Source of the DNA: Temnothorax longispinosus
Taxonomy: Eukaryota; Arthropoda; Insecta; Hymenoptera; Formicidae
Direction of reading: 5' to 3'
Assembly (NCBI RefSeq): GCF_030848805.1
Contig: NC_092365.1
Span: 7,378,001 to 7,442,000, forward strand
Length of the DNA: 64,000 nucleotides
Both the position numbers and the translations under genes were made by a program. Shown piece after piece: positions 43,265 to 54,223 of the stretch. The notes under the pieces are model-generated. The model ran no database searches. It was given only the letters and a program-made list of their open reading frames with translations, and was not told the DNA's origin. Numbering within the stretch: position 1 is the first letter of the stretch; each line of letters begins with the position of its first letter.

Positions 43265-43979
43265 TGTTTGAGATCGCAATAATCATCATCGCGAAGCAAT
43301 TACGTTTGGCTGAATGTCAGCGCATGCACGCTTGCGAGAAGTAATATTCGCGTCAAATGTCGCTAAAGAATTGTCTCGGTAATATTCAGTATAGCATGGA
43401 TCTTTCGTGATTAGCATTCTAACTTTAACATTGTTTTCAATAATAAGGTCAAGCTTTGTTCGACAGTCCATACGACTCATCTGCGCTCACACAAAGGAAA
43501 GATCCATGCTATAAACAACGCATTCGAAAATATGTAACGATTGGTTCGAATCGTCACTTGGCACTGTGACGTATGCACGGTGACGTAGGCCGTCGGTGGC
43601 CAATCACCTCCCTGAAATCATCGGCAATTAGCCTGGAGGGAGGCTCGTCTCCGAGACGATAAAGGACCGCCGCTGCGCCGCGGAACCGATTTCGCTTGCA
43701 GATCACAGTTAAACCGCTTTTCGTACACGACCGCTGTTACACCGCCTTTACCGCAAATTCGTGCTCGCTTGCTTGCGTCGCGTTGCCGTATAGCTTCAGT
43801 ACGCGCTCTCGGTTCATTGCTTGTGCTAAAAATACAAGGAACTCTGTACACCGTTGTAAATACTTGTATATATTTCATTTTGCAATTATAGACATTATTT
43901 TTTGTGTTACTTGCTGCGTCGTTTTTTTGTGGTCGTCTTCCACCTCGCGCTTCCTCGCGCTACCGCGCGCTCTCGAACA
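43265..43979 (+). repeat. BEL-A 3' LTR
   Basis: 715 bp, TGTTTGAG...CGAACA, followed by TSD GTTAG. It is the uninterrupted reference for the split 5' LTR. Confidence 0.96.
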
Positions 43980-43984
43980 GTTAG

Positions 43985-44446
43985 AGCTAAACAATCTCTC
44001 CCGAATGTGTGTGCTTTGCAATTTAAACAAAATTTAAAGATTATCGCCATATCAAAATATTTAAAGCCAGTAGGTAACTCTAGCTATGAAGAAGATGATA
44101 GAGTTATTGCTGGTGATTTTTTAAGTAAGCTCAAAACAAAAGAAATTACAAAAAAATGCCACTTGTCCCTGATTTTTCCACAAAAGTCATAAACTTAGGA
44201 AACATTGAAATAAATGTGTTATACTACATTGCCGGATATATTCTCTCCCGTATTTCAAAATATAACGTTGTGTGTGAATTGTGTTTAAATTTCGCTGGAT
44301 CTGTCACATACAAACCGATTTCAGAATGTACAAAATTCGTTCAGTTAAGATGTTTTCGACGTAATACGCTTTTTTTGTCAATAACAGAACATTTAAATAT
44401 TTTTATAAGATGCAAATTGTTATCAGGCAATATCTTCCATACTTAA
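43985..44446 (+). pseudogene. P-element/THAP9-like transposase, C-terminal part
   Basis: Continues the gene interrupted at 29,649. LPNVCALQFKQNLKIIAISKYL and a following YEEDDRVIAGDFL are in one frame. After a shift near 44,160, INVLYYIAGYILSRISKYN, then a Cys-x-x-Cys (CELC) and TLFLSITEHLNIF complete the C-terminal region typical of P/THAP9 transposases. The frame ends at 44,446. Confidence 0.85.
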
Positions 44447-45688
44447 GAAAAATTTTGATGCGAAAAAATATGATATGGTAATTTTTTTTAAAGGAAAAAT
44501 TTAGTGCATTCAATGCGATGCGTTGAAAAACTGCCATAACATACAATCTAAAATAATGATGCATTTCATTAGATTTCGACTTCGAATAAATAATTCCAAA
44601 GTTCAATTACCGAACAAAATTTACAATACTAAAACCATGGCTATGCATGCGATAGTACGGTAGTTCAATTAACTATTTATAGCTATATACAAAAGAAAAT
44701 AAATGTATAAAAGAGTTTAATTAAATATTTAATTTAACTTTGTGTCATTTAAAAAATTAAACTTGTATTTTTTTATTTAATGTATTTAATTTATGTAATT
44801 ATTTACTGCATTTCATTTTATTTTACATATATATTGTACCTGCGTTATAAATAAAAATAATAAAAACAAAAATAAAAATAATTACCAAACAATATTTTTT
44901 TTTCGGCATTATATTATTTGTAATTACTATTAATTGATTCCCTATTATTTAACAATGTTATTTCACTTACGAAACATTTTTCAGGACATACATTTATACA
45001 TCGCTATATTCATATATATTTACATTATTATTTATAATTTATACACTAGTTTATACATCATTCATCAGCGATAGCACTATACATTCAGAGTACAAGCGTA
45101 TTTCAATCCAAATTTTATACCCGTTCGCGCTCGGTCAGCAGCGTTCCTTATTGGCGCTGCCATCTTGTGGGCCCAAGTCACGTGCACCAATCACGCGGAA
45201 TCCTCGAATGGCCAATCTCTAGTAAAGGGTCTCTATCGTCGACCGTCTCGCCACGCCACCACCGTTAGCTCGTCGGGCCCTCGGATTGGCCCGTCCTTGA
45301 GTCCTTCTATTGGCTGCCGCGGACCGGCAGCGCTGTCGATCGGCAAGTTCGGCGGTAGGTTCAAAGTTTCCGGGGAAACCGGGGTAAATCGCTTACTCGG
45401 CCTTTTCTGCTACCGTTGCTTGTCCCCAGGCATGTTAGAATAGTCTGCATCTTACTAGTAGTTTCTTAGGTTGTCCTTGGTGGCCGGTGTGGTAAAACCG
45501 GAGCACCTATTCAGCCATCTTAAATCCGGGAAATTTGATGTCATTGTGTCTTTTGTACCATAGGTTGGTACAATCACGTCACTCAGTTACTTTTGATCCA
45601 ATTATGCTCATAATGATACTATAAATGATTTATCCACTAACGGCACCAGCCTGAATTTCTTGGCCACTCCCATACACAGCATTCGTTA
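44447..45688. other. Non-coding: AT-rich tail, then a GC-balanced block
   Basis: 44,447-45,110 is AT-rich and may include the 3' end of the P-like element; I could not find its TIR. 45,110-45,560 is markedly more GC-rich and looks like part of an unrecognised repeat or promoter; the frame 45,165-45,443 shows no family features. Confidence 0.5.
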
Positions 45689-45692
45689 TTAA

Positions 45693-45785
45693 GGGGATGC
45701 TGGAGACAAATCTGTTTTACCACGATATTTTCAGACACACTAATCTTTTGATTGATTTCACCGAATTAAAAATTTTTTGTCTGCA
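45693..45785. mobile_element. Fragment of TTAA-type TIR element
   Basis: Begins right after TTAA (45,689-45,692) with GGGGAT and is alignable with the first ~95 bp of the element at 26,369-26,890, including the SIKRLV-like minus-strand codons. Only this end is present; it replaces the end of the penton-like gene. Confidence 0.65.
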
Positions 45786-46140
45786 GTTTAACGGTGATCT
45801 CTTCTCCGCGAAAATCAATCAATCGACCGTCCTGATCCACGACGCGAAGCGTCAAGTCCGAAATGCTCCGTACAATGATCGGAAGGTAAATGATCTGTGT
45901 ACCGGCGTTTCCGATATCTTATATCCTGGAGGCACGCTCGGTGAAAACTCGTGTATCGTGTGCACGTACTTGTCGTTGCTGTACGCACCCGCGGTCACGT
46001 TACACTCTATGCGAATGATGTTTACATTGATGATATTTAGCGGAACATCCGATTCGTGCCATCGTCGCGACTCCAGCACGCGATTCGCTGAAAATCCCAG
46101 CAGCGATCCAATGTTGTTCGGTTTTGTGAAATTTATCCGA
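45770..46140 (-). pseudogene. Polinton-B penton-like minor capsid protein, C-terminal fragment
   Basis: Read on the minus strand: [18 protein letters not shown], then [20 protein letters not shown] and [16 protein letters not shown]; a shift of frame near 45,905 leads to LRVVDQDGRLIDFRGEEITV. These blocks are those of the single-jelly-roll minor capsid protein of insect Polintons, which would occupy capsid vertices. The N-terminal part is missing: the frame comes straight out of the protease at about 46,140. The extreme C-terminus is replaced by the TTAA-type fragment. Confidence 0.8.
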
Positions 46141-46971
46141 TAAGCGCACTTGATCTCGCTCTTCATTCTCTTTGCGTACGCTACCCAGTGAGTACCCGGT
46201 CCCTCAGTATTATCCAAATTCACGATACCGCTCTCGTTTCGATGTATACCGCCGATCGGTAACGAGTCGCGCATGAAAATACCTCTAAAATATGGAATGC
46301 GCATACGTTTTGCCAATTGTTGCAGTTGTACATTGGTAGTTACATCCTTGGGAATTTTTAGCGTCTCTTTGACGTTTTTTTTTTCTCGAAACTCCCCGTC
46401 CGCGTTTGTACGGAGCAAGAAAAAGTCCGTGACCTTCCATGCTGCGATTGTGACGTTGCATCTCTTCCAGCTGACGTCGCGCGGCTTTGTTATCATTCAC
46501 GGCCTTTGCAACTCCTGCCGCTCCGCCGACCAACAAACCGAGAACCCCTAATAACGGCAGGATCGGTAGGATACCGCCGCGTTTCGCTACCGGAAGTATT
46601 CGCTTGGTTTTCTTCTTTTTCTTCGTTTTCAACCCCATACCGAGTTTAGTTTTAGCATTCATGGCCGCCCAGACGGCTGTAGCCGCAGCTCTCTCTCCGA
46701 GAGTCGAATCGTTCGCGGTGACACGTTTTCGCGCTTTCGCGGCGAGTATATTGTCTGCCACGTGTCGTTCTGCGAGATCGTTGCTACGCGAGTAGGCTAT
46801 GTCGTGCTCGCGACACGCTGCGTCCAATGGATTAATACCCCGATCACCTCTTGCCAATCGTGTTTCTAAACGAGTTCCTGGACCACAAAATTGATAGCCG
46901 GGGATATGTAATTCGATCGGAAGCACGTTTATCGCGCGATTCAGCAGACCTCGACGTATCTTCGGCGGCAT
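46141..46971 (-). pseudogene. Polinton-B phospholipase-A2-like domain joined to adenain-type protease
   Basis: Start MPPKIRRGLL. Residues about 20-70 hold a parvovirus-like secreted-PLA2 domain: calcium-loop YQFCGPGT and catalytic DAACREHDIAY. A basic stretch (KTKKKKKTKR) and a hydrophobic segment (ILPLLGVLGLLVGGAAGV) follow. At a run of A residues near 46,380 the good frame changes, and then a C5/adenain-like cysteine protease region follows: [24 protein letters not shown] and [10 protein letters not shown] with the catalytic His. The protease Cys is lost because the frame runs into the penton fragment. PLA2 domains help virions cross membranes and the protease matures capsids; the roles here are inferred. 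Confidence 0.82.
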
Positions 46972-47189
46972 TCATCGATGTGCGTTTGCTGACACGGCAA
47001 ATTATAATGTATTAAACAGCGACGGTATTGCCGAACCTCCGAATCTGCCTTGATATGTTCGGGAAGCTTATCCCACAAATAATCTATGTGATTATAAAAC
47101 TGTCGTAGTAGAATGACCTTTAGTATATACTTTAACTGCTCGGCGGTTAAATCGTAAATATCGCTGTTATCCGACACGAGCAAAAACAT
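46941..47189 (-). CDS. Small conserved Polinton protein
   Basis: 82 residues, homologous to the interrupted ORF at 11,310-11,462. It has LTAEQLKYILKVILLRQFYNHI, LWDKLPEHIK, and a C-terminal tail with RYVEVC. Its end overlaps the start of the PLA2 gene by about 30 bp. Function unknown; conservation in two divergent Polintons, always divergent from the ATPase, is the best argument that it is a real gene. Confidence 0.72.
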   Translation of the reverse strand: MFLLVSDNSDIYDLTAEQLKYILKVILLRQFYNHIDYLWDKLPEHIKADSEVRQYRRCLIHYNLPCQQTHIDECRRRYVEVC

Positions 47190-47227
47190 TTTAACGACTG
47201 AGCACCTCAGCTCTACGCGTCTCTATA

Positions 47228-47493
47228 AATATTTGTCAGACGTATGCAAAGATACCGAAACATCTTATACGCGACAACGCGAATTTATTGATTATGTTTA
47301 AACAGGATGGTACCAATCTGAAACACATATACAACGATCACGTAAACAGATATGTCTTACGATGATTTCAGTAAATTGTGTCATACGTGTTGGCAACAAA
47401 AGTATGGATTTGTGGTGATAGACAAGGACAGCGCGATTTCGAATGGTCGATACAGAAAAGGATTTAACGACTTTGCGATATCGAAACGTGGTT
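47228..47493 (+). pseudogene. Polinton-B packaging ATPase, C-terminal remnant
   Basis: Reads QTYAKIPKHLIRDNANLLIM and GTNLKHIYNDHVN, then after a 1-base shift MSYDDFSKLCHTCWQQKYG and VIDKDSAISNGRYRKGFND. It aligns to the last third of the ATPase at 11,675-12,397. Walker A and B are gone. Confidence 0.88.
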
Positions 47494-47533
47494 AGTTGTT
47501 GTCGACGCGTCGATTGAACAACATTATCGCAAC

Positions 47534-47800
47534 ATGGAGAGATACACGCCAAATTGGACCACGGAGGTGTTTAGAATCGTCAAAGTGCAGAAAACTAATC
47601 CTGTGACGTATCTGTTGGAAGATTCCTGCGGAAAACCCGTCGCCGGCGGCTTCTACGAATACGAGTTACATCGCGTTGCTAATCCCGACGTGTATCTCGT
47701 TGCAAAATTTTTGCGCAAAAGGGGGGATGAGGTTTATGTAAAGCGGTTAGGATTTGATAATTCACACAATTCATGGATACACAAGAATAATGTATTGTAA
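47534..47800 (+). pseudogene. Polinton-B integrase, C-terminal chromodomain remnant
   Basis: 89 codons: YTPNWTTEVFRIVKVQKTNP and a chromodomain (PDVYLVAKFLRKRGDEVYVK). Matches the end of the integrase at 14,644-15,570. The DDE core is deleted; only about 40 bp separate it from the ATPase tail. Confidence 0.9.
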
Positions 47801-47879
47801 AAATTTATTACAATATAAAAACATATTATACATACAAATGAGTCATTTATTTTCCTAAATATCTAAATGTAATTACAAT

Positions 47880-48729
47880 ATTTACAATGGTATTTTATAA
47901 TATCCCTATGGCAGCGTCTCGGTAGAACCGGGTATAATGTATCGCTTATCGTCGTACGGACTTAGAGCTATTTTCGTTTCGGACACGGTGTACACCTCGT
48001 GTTGTTTGGATCTTATGCAAGCCTGATGTCGCGTCATTTCAATTTCGTCGCGCAGACATCGCGTGTAATCGTCGAACGTTATCGACCTGGCTACGAGGTT
48101 ACTCTTAACACCTTTAGCCTTTTTCGTATCTTTCTTACCGTCTACTCGCAAGGCGTACATCTTTGCTCTAAGCCCGACGAATTCGGACATTATCGCACCG
48201 ATGTTTTTTCGTCTTTCATTAAACCCGGAACATTTTTATTGGCGAGTGGGATACCGTACGTATTATCGATCGCATAATCGCTAGTGTCAAATCTATGAAT
48301 GTGACGCTTCATGATATCATACACATCGTCGCACTCGATGTGATAAATGAGAATGTTAGTATCGGTGTATGTAACTTTACACTTGTCGCGATACAACGGT
48401 AACATGTACTCGTGATGAAATTCGTACAAACATGTCTTGGATATATCGAGGATGCACATATCCACGTAGATTGGTTTGTCGAACTTCACCTCGAGTTTTC
48501 GCATTTCTATTGCTACTAGATTCTCCGAAAAGACGCTTCGGCTATGAAAATTTGGTTTCGCAATCATTGCCTCCGCGCCGTATCTACCCTCCCAATGAGT
48601 CACGAGTCGCACGTCAACGTGATTGCGCACATTCTCCATGGTTTTGCCAAACACTGCATTTTTTATCAATTTGTATAAATTTTTCTCGAAATCATTTTGG
48701 CCAATGTTCTAAATTTCGTATTGAGGTCT
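47880..48729 (-). pseudogene. Polinton-B DNA polymerase B, C-terminal part
   Basis: Minus strand, two frames (47,906-48,190 and 48,190-48,669). It carries motif B (KNAVFGKTMENV) and a motif C that reads YTDTNILIY, with Asn at the second catalytic Asp (Polinton-A has YTDTDSLIY). Tail: TKIALSPYDDKRYI. The upper end meets the LTR-like insert at 48,730, whose TSD is GTCT. Confidence 0.9.
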
Positions 48730-50640
48730 TGTGACGTGACATAGTCACGTCCCCTGTCCAGACGATAGCTCGACCGGGGGGAACGTCAGGGATGTCGTCT
48801 CCGCCGGAGCGAGGCGGGGCGGCAGCGTTAGAATTCGGTACATTATATTGTTTCCGAGGATTTCAGGTATCGAGTAGATGGCCAGGAGGAAATTGTAACG
48901 ACTTGAGTCGCGCCGAGGGAGTTTACGGGAGGCGTTCTACGTAGGAGTTGGCCGGCGGGCGGGTCACGATTGGGCCCATATGCCGACGTTGCTTGGAGCG
49001 TCTCGCAGGGCGAGCGCATCAGCCCCGATGTTCGCCGGGATGAAGCCTGCCGAATCGCGAAGGAGGGAGATCGCCACGGAGCATTGCCTACCGGTCGACG
49101 GAGCCATGGCCTGGCCAGCCTGGCCGTCGTACACCGGCACCAGAGTCGCGGCCCGGTCAGCCGGACTCGAGAATAGGCTTTTCAAACCTGCCGCCGGCGA
49201 GCGAGGAAGCCATGAGGGGCGCCGACGGAAGCGGGAGGCGCTCAGCTCGCATAGGGCGGATCGGCAAGGAGGGCTTGCAAGCACGGCGCGCGCAGGCGCG
49301 GGCCCGACGTGATCCCGCCGGGCTAGAGGATCGTCACTGTCGTGTTGGCGTGGCGAGGGACGACATCCCGAGAAGACCGGCAGCCGAGCTTGCGGAATTT
49401 GTAAGGCCACTACTTGAGCACCTCGTAACTCACGTTTGAGTACACGTAAGATCGTTCTGACGGCCGGGGCCCTTCCGAGAGCCGCGTAGAGTTGCGGGAA
49501 GCGTGCTTAAAAAATCGCTACTGTGTCGCGAAGTATTTTGTAGCATCGCGTTGTGCAGATGAGTATTATCGAGTAAATAATTATTGAATGGAATACTGAC
49601 GGAGGGCCCGGCCAACAGAGTAATGTGGGATCGCCCTGCCCGAAAAATAGTACGCGGCCGACAGTCACCGTGTGATTCGTTGTAGTTTTCGTCGTGTCTT
49701 CGTGTTTCGTGTAATCGCGTTTTGTGTAACCATGGTGCGTAATGTAGCGAGGTGTCCTTTGCGCCGCGGTGGACCGTATTGTCGCAGAACGGGGGAGTAA
49801 TGTTCGCGCAATCACGTCCCGGGGCGTGAGGCACCGGTCTTGGATCTTTGGGGCTTTTCGCGGGAGGCCCGCGTCTAGCCATTTTGGGACCATTTGCGAG
49901 ACGTCGCGGATGGTCATTTCGAGACTACCAGCTGGGAACGATCGGCAGTTGGGAAGTCATTGCGCGTAGGTATTGTGTCTTGCGTTCGTGTAATCGCGTA
50001 TTGTCGGGACTACCAACTGGGAACGATTTGGCAGTTGGGAAGTCCTTGCGCGTAGGTATTGTGTCTTGCGTCCGTGTAATCGCGTATTGTGTATTGCGGT
50101 CGTGTAACTGCGTCTTATAAGTTGCGTCCTTAGGTTAATTTCCGCGTTATTGTATCTAATAGTTCCCGCGTTCCGCAGAAAAATATCTGAAAGAAAAATT
50201 GTAAGTCGCCAATTCATTTAAAGAAACCTGCCGATTTATTCTAAAGTAATTTCTGAAATTGTATTGTAATTCACCGATTCAGTCCGAAACAACGTGCTGA
50301 TTTATTCTCACGTAATCTTTCCTGTCAAATATACAAAATTTGTGCTATTGCTATTTGCGTGTGTTAATTGCGCTACGTCCCCTCTCCTCCTCCGACCGCG
50401 ATTACCCGAAGAAACACACCTGAGAGAATAGCGATCTTGTGGATCGTGGTGCGAGGAATCGCACCTGGCGCCCAATATTTCGAGGAATTTAGTCGAGCTA
50501 CCATCTGGGTTTCTGAGAGTCTGGTCGTGATTGATTTTTCGTAAGATAATTAGTAAACAAGATAAAATATTAGTGAACAAAGCGACTGCGCGCTCCTTCA
50601 CGGCCGGCGAGACCGTGAGGACATCGTCGTGGTCGTCACA
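48730..50640. mobile_element. 1.9-kb LTR-like insertion in Polinton-B polB
   Basis: 1,911 bp with termini TGTGACG...CGTCACA (TG...CA) and a 4-bp duplication, GTCT (48,726-48,729 and 50,641-50,644). It splits polB just after the AQSPWLRDYID codons. There is no recognisable gag, pol or transposase. Internal direct repeats of about 85 bp, with GACTACCAACTGGGAACGAT-like units, lie near 49,920-50,080. It is probably a solo LTR or a non-autonomous LTR element of unknown family. Confidence 0.75.
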
Positions 50641-53566
50641 GTCTATATAATCGCGAAGCCATGGAGATTGCGCGAATTTCAATATGCGGTGAATCTTTGA
50701 TATACGGAGACCGTGACAAGTACACTGCTGCAGGTTGCGATAATGTATTACATAACGTTTCTTATCGTATAATGTTGCGAGGAGCTTGTCCTGCCGCTTG
50801 CCGGGTGGTTTATCGCGCGTCGGACAGAACGGTAAGTCAGTATGCGCGTCGTGAAGATGTTGCGGATACTCCAAGTCGACTTCGAGAATGTATTCTATCG
50901 AGGAATCCAACGCGACATCCATAACATTAAAATCGGTTACGTCGTCGACCCATTTAAAATCTGCGTATGGCAATGGTTGATTCATTGCCCAGCCGTATAG
51001 GTTGTTTACGTCGAAATACATCAGGTACGACGACGGTTTTGATGGCTCGTACGATTGCATGTACTTGTTGTTGGCCAGCGCGTATCTGTTTGAACATTGA
51101 CTCAAACCGCCGCGTATACCTCGTTCGATAAACATGACCATGTCAATGTCGGTGAGCAATTCGAAATTGATACGCGTATGCTTCAACATAGCATCCCACG
51201 TAAAACCCGGTAGAGTATAATAATACGCCGGATCGAGTCCATAACTCGCGACGCAACTATCGCGAAAATTTTCAAAGATATCGGCCAACAGCATGACATC
51301 GGTTTTGAGATATAAATCGCTGTAGTCACCGAGCGTTCGAATGGAGAACCGCTGCCAGACGTTGACGGCGTGCGCGTAATCGCTCTCGGATACGGTGTCA
51401 CCTGTCAATGAACTGTAAAACGAGTCGCGCGGTGGTAAACACAAGTCCTCCAACTTTTCGACGCAGTCAATGTATTCATATGGAAATACGCCTTTTCTTG
51501 TCAGCAAATCAAAATTTTCTGCGGATAATTCACAAAATTCGCGTTGCAATATTCGCAGTTTATCCTTGCTGAGATAAGATGCCAATTTATCGAGACTAGC
51601 GGTGAGAAACTTGTACGAATCGATAAATCGCAGTTTGACGCAAGTTTTCTTATCTTTATCTTCGGTGCTTTGAACGTTTTTTTGTAAACGAAATGTATTT
51701 TTCTTTTGTGATTGGGAGTAAGTTTATATGTCCTTCGTACGCTGTTGCTATTTCCGTTATAATAAAATGTGCATCGTATCCCGATAAATTATGAAACACT
51801 ATGGGAATGCAATGCGAATCTTTATAATTTAAGTTACAATTAGAATGCGCGGGACCTCTGTATCGGCCGGTCAGGTGACAATGGTCGCGTATTTGCACGT
51901 CGTCTGGCTCGAACGGTTCTTCGCACACGTGACAGTGCGTTGCGCTGTTAAATTTTTCCTACTCGTCTCGCGTGAAATTTGCCATGGGTATATTAGTAGA
52001 CAATATAGTTTTTACGTCGTGAGTTAAACGTCTTAGCTCCTCGGCGAACCACGCGACGCAATCCTTATCGCGACGAAACCTATACATTGATAACGACTCG
52101 TCGTACGAGCAACGCACGTAGTACCCTATGCTAAACACGCGATGATGCTGATATGTGTACCTGGACGTTTCCGGAACCGCTTCCATCTTCTCCAGGGTAC
52201 ATTCCAGGTCGACGTATACGATAAACGGAATTCGTTCCTTCCTGTTGTGATTTTTAAAGGCCAACTACTTGCCGTTATCGCTCGGTAACTTGATCGCGCA
52301 GTCGTTTATTTCCTGACAGTCGACGGTGAGGGCTTCCAATTTCTCGCTCGTGTAGAAATAGTGCAAACATCTGTAAATAATAAAAATTTTTTATATATCT
52401 TTTACGTATAAATTATTTTTTATTTTTTATTTGGATGTATACTCACCGACCGCAAAAGTATTTTTTGTTCCTATTCTTGGTCAATTGCGAGCTCACGAGG
52501 CGGGATAGGTTCTTGATCCATGCAAAATGTCCCACGTTGTCGTCATGCACGTACAGCAGATTTACATGTCTGTCCATCTTTCGGTCAGTAACCCGTATTG
52601 GCAGAATAGCAAGTTCCTTGTTTTTTTTCTCGATGCCGTACACGTTGATGGACATGTTGTGATTTTCAAAATTTTTAATTTGATCCAACGTCATTGGAAA
52701 CTCAATGTCCGTAAGATCTAGCACCGACGTGTAATGAGGATACGACGATTTCCGTTCGGCATTTCTTTCTGGGCTGGATACAGAGCAGCCACCACTGACC
52801 ATGCGAAACATGCATTGCCCATTGATCGCACGTTTATCACCGCTCTCTTCTTTTTAATTTCTCGCGGTATTTCCACAAAACACCCCGCGTGCAATGGATT
52901 GTATTTGTTCACATTTACCGTTAAATTGAGTATACGCGACAACGCCCATCCGCTATCACGTTCCTGGAATTTCTCCAGCTTTGCTAAAGTAGGCTCGATG
53001 ACGTGTCGCTTGTACCACTCATACAGATCGGACTCACGAAAGAGTTCACTGTTTCTCGTTGCAATACTTTTATTTGCGCGTTTGTCGCCCGCAACAAATT
53101 CACCATTAAACATTGTGTTTATTTTTACATTGTTATGTCGTTGCATGACGTTTCGCACATGACTGAGTATAATTTCTCCCGCATTTTTGAGAAATTGACG
53201 AGGGTCGATGTGTTTGGAATTTATTACCACACCGGTCAGTATACGAATTTCAAAAGCCGTATCTATCTCGCGCCATCTGAGTCCTGTCTCGCTCGCATTG
53301 TATCCAGCACCCACATGCACGAAACGTTGTCGCACCGAGTCTTTCAAACCTTCGAGTCTTGCAATACAAGCGACGAACGACTGTTTAAGACCAATCGATA
53401 ATCGTGGCCGTTTAATTCGGCTTTGTTCTTCCAACGATTCGATAAACTCGTCGCATCGTTGCTCCCACTCGGCAAAGTCTTCCCTCGAATTTAAAAGGGT
53501 AGATTGCTCCAACAACTCTTGCTCCATGTTATTGCACGATCCTCTTTCTGACACCATTTGTTGCAC
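50641..53566 (-). pseudogene. Polinton-B DNA polymerase B, N-terminal and central parts
   Basis: Exon 1 (52,447-53,566; start near MVSERGSCNN) has GWALSRILNLTVNVNKYNP and AWSVVAALYPAQ, with a frameshift near 52,740. Exon 2 has exonuclease motif I, FIVYVDLECTLE (52,210), the DHCHLTGRYRG block, a second exonuclease motif (FHNLSGYDAHF), a frameshift near 51,660, then ASYLSKDKLRILQREF, SDLYLKTDVMLLADIFENFR, TWDAMLKHTRINFELL and palm motif A, MYFDVNNLYGWAM. It is broken by at least three frameshifts plus the insert at 48,730-50,640. The stretch 51,210-51,690 is what Polinton-A has lost. Confidence 0.92.
52371..52446 (-). other. Spliceosomal intron in Polinton-B polB
   Basis: 76 bp, donor GTGAGTATAC, acceptor ATTATTTACAG, very AT-rich. 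Same position and phase (2) as the intron in Polinton-A. Confidence 0.87.
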
Positions 53567-53585
53567 TCACGACTTCCAATTCTCG

Positions 53586-53622
53586 ACTACTGAGCGTATC
53601 CCCAGATTATTCATTTTATATT
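53586..53622 (-). promoter_or_regulatory. Putative core promoter of Polinton-B polB
   Basis: On the minus strand, TATAAAATGA (near 53,612-53,621) is followed about 25-30 bp downstream by GCTCAGTAGT, an arthropod TCAGT-type initiator. The polB start codon lies about 25-30 bp further on. Confidence 0.6.
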
Positions 53623-53667
53623 CGACTAATGATGTATCGTTTGCTTTTTATCATATCTAATTTCATC

Positions 53668-54130
53668 TCAGTAGCCGTATATCGACGCTATTTGCAAAAT
53701 TTGCAGTTTTGCACGTGTTCGATGAAATCATCGTGAGACACGTATGTTCTTGAAAATGATATCGCGCCATTGACTTTCAGTAGTTTGATCTATATCAATG
53801 CAGTAGCCGTACATCGGCGCTATTTGCAAAATTTGCAGTTTTGTACGTGTTCAATAAAATCATCGCGCGACACGTCGCGACATGTTCTTGAAAACGATAT
53901 CGCGCCATTGACTTATGCGAAATTGCAAAATTTGTAGTTTTGCACGTGTTCGATGAAATTATCGCTAAACACGTATGTTCTTGAAAAAATCCTATTTGAT
54001 GATATTGCCCGATGAGGTGATCTCATCACGAATGTTCTTGACAAAGATATCACATTTAACATATATGTGGATTGTGGTGGTGGTCACCATGTAGCAGCCG
54101 TACATTGGCGCGTTATTTGCAAGATTCGCA
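53668..54130 (+). repeat. Imperfect tandem repeats upstream of spliced Polinton gene
   Basis: Three to four units of about 110-135 bp share TATTTGCAAAATTTGCAGTT, CACGTGTTCGATGAAAT and TATGTTCTTGAAAA blocks. They lie between the divergent polB and the gene at 54,224, so they may be an enhancer or replication-related array. Confidence 0.75.
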
Positions 54131-54140
54131 TTTTTATATG

Positions 54141-54175
54141 TATAAATAGTCTACGAGGATTCTAGCGCGCGCAGT
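54141..54175 (+). promoter_or_regulatory. TATA box and initiator for gene at 54,224
   Basis: TATAAATAG at 54,141-54,149, with GCGCAGTCAAG about 27 bp downstream as a plausible start site. The first ATG in a good context is at 54,224. Confidence 0.65.
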
Positions 54176-54223
54176 CAAGAGTTTGATACGGTTCGAGTAC
54201 GTCGCAAACAGCCTCCAGATACG

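Larger units (their letters stand above)
29668..43979 (+). mobile_element. BEL/Pao LTR retrotransposon (BEL-A), nested in P-like transposase
   Basis: TSD GTTAG at 29,663-29,667 and 43,980-43,984. LTRs are 715 bp: the 3' copy is 43,265-43,979; the 5' copy is 29,668-30,257 plus 37,457-37,581, split by BEL-B. Without BEL-B the element is about 7.1 kb. The primer site TGGTCCTTCGAGCCGGA follows the 5' LTR at 37,586, and a G-rich polypurine tract precedes the 3' LTR. The gag-pol has BEL-type domains. It is dead through one stop and two frameshifts, but its RT box is intact. Confidence 0.96.
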
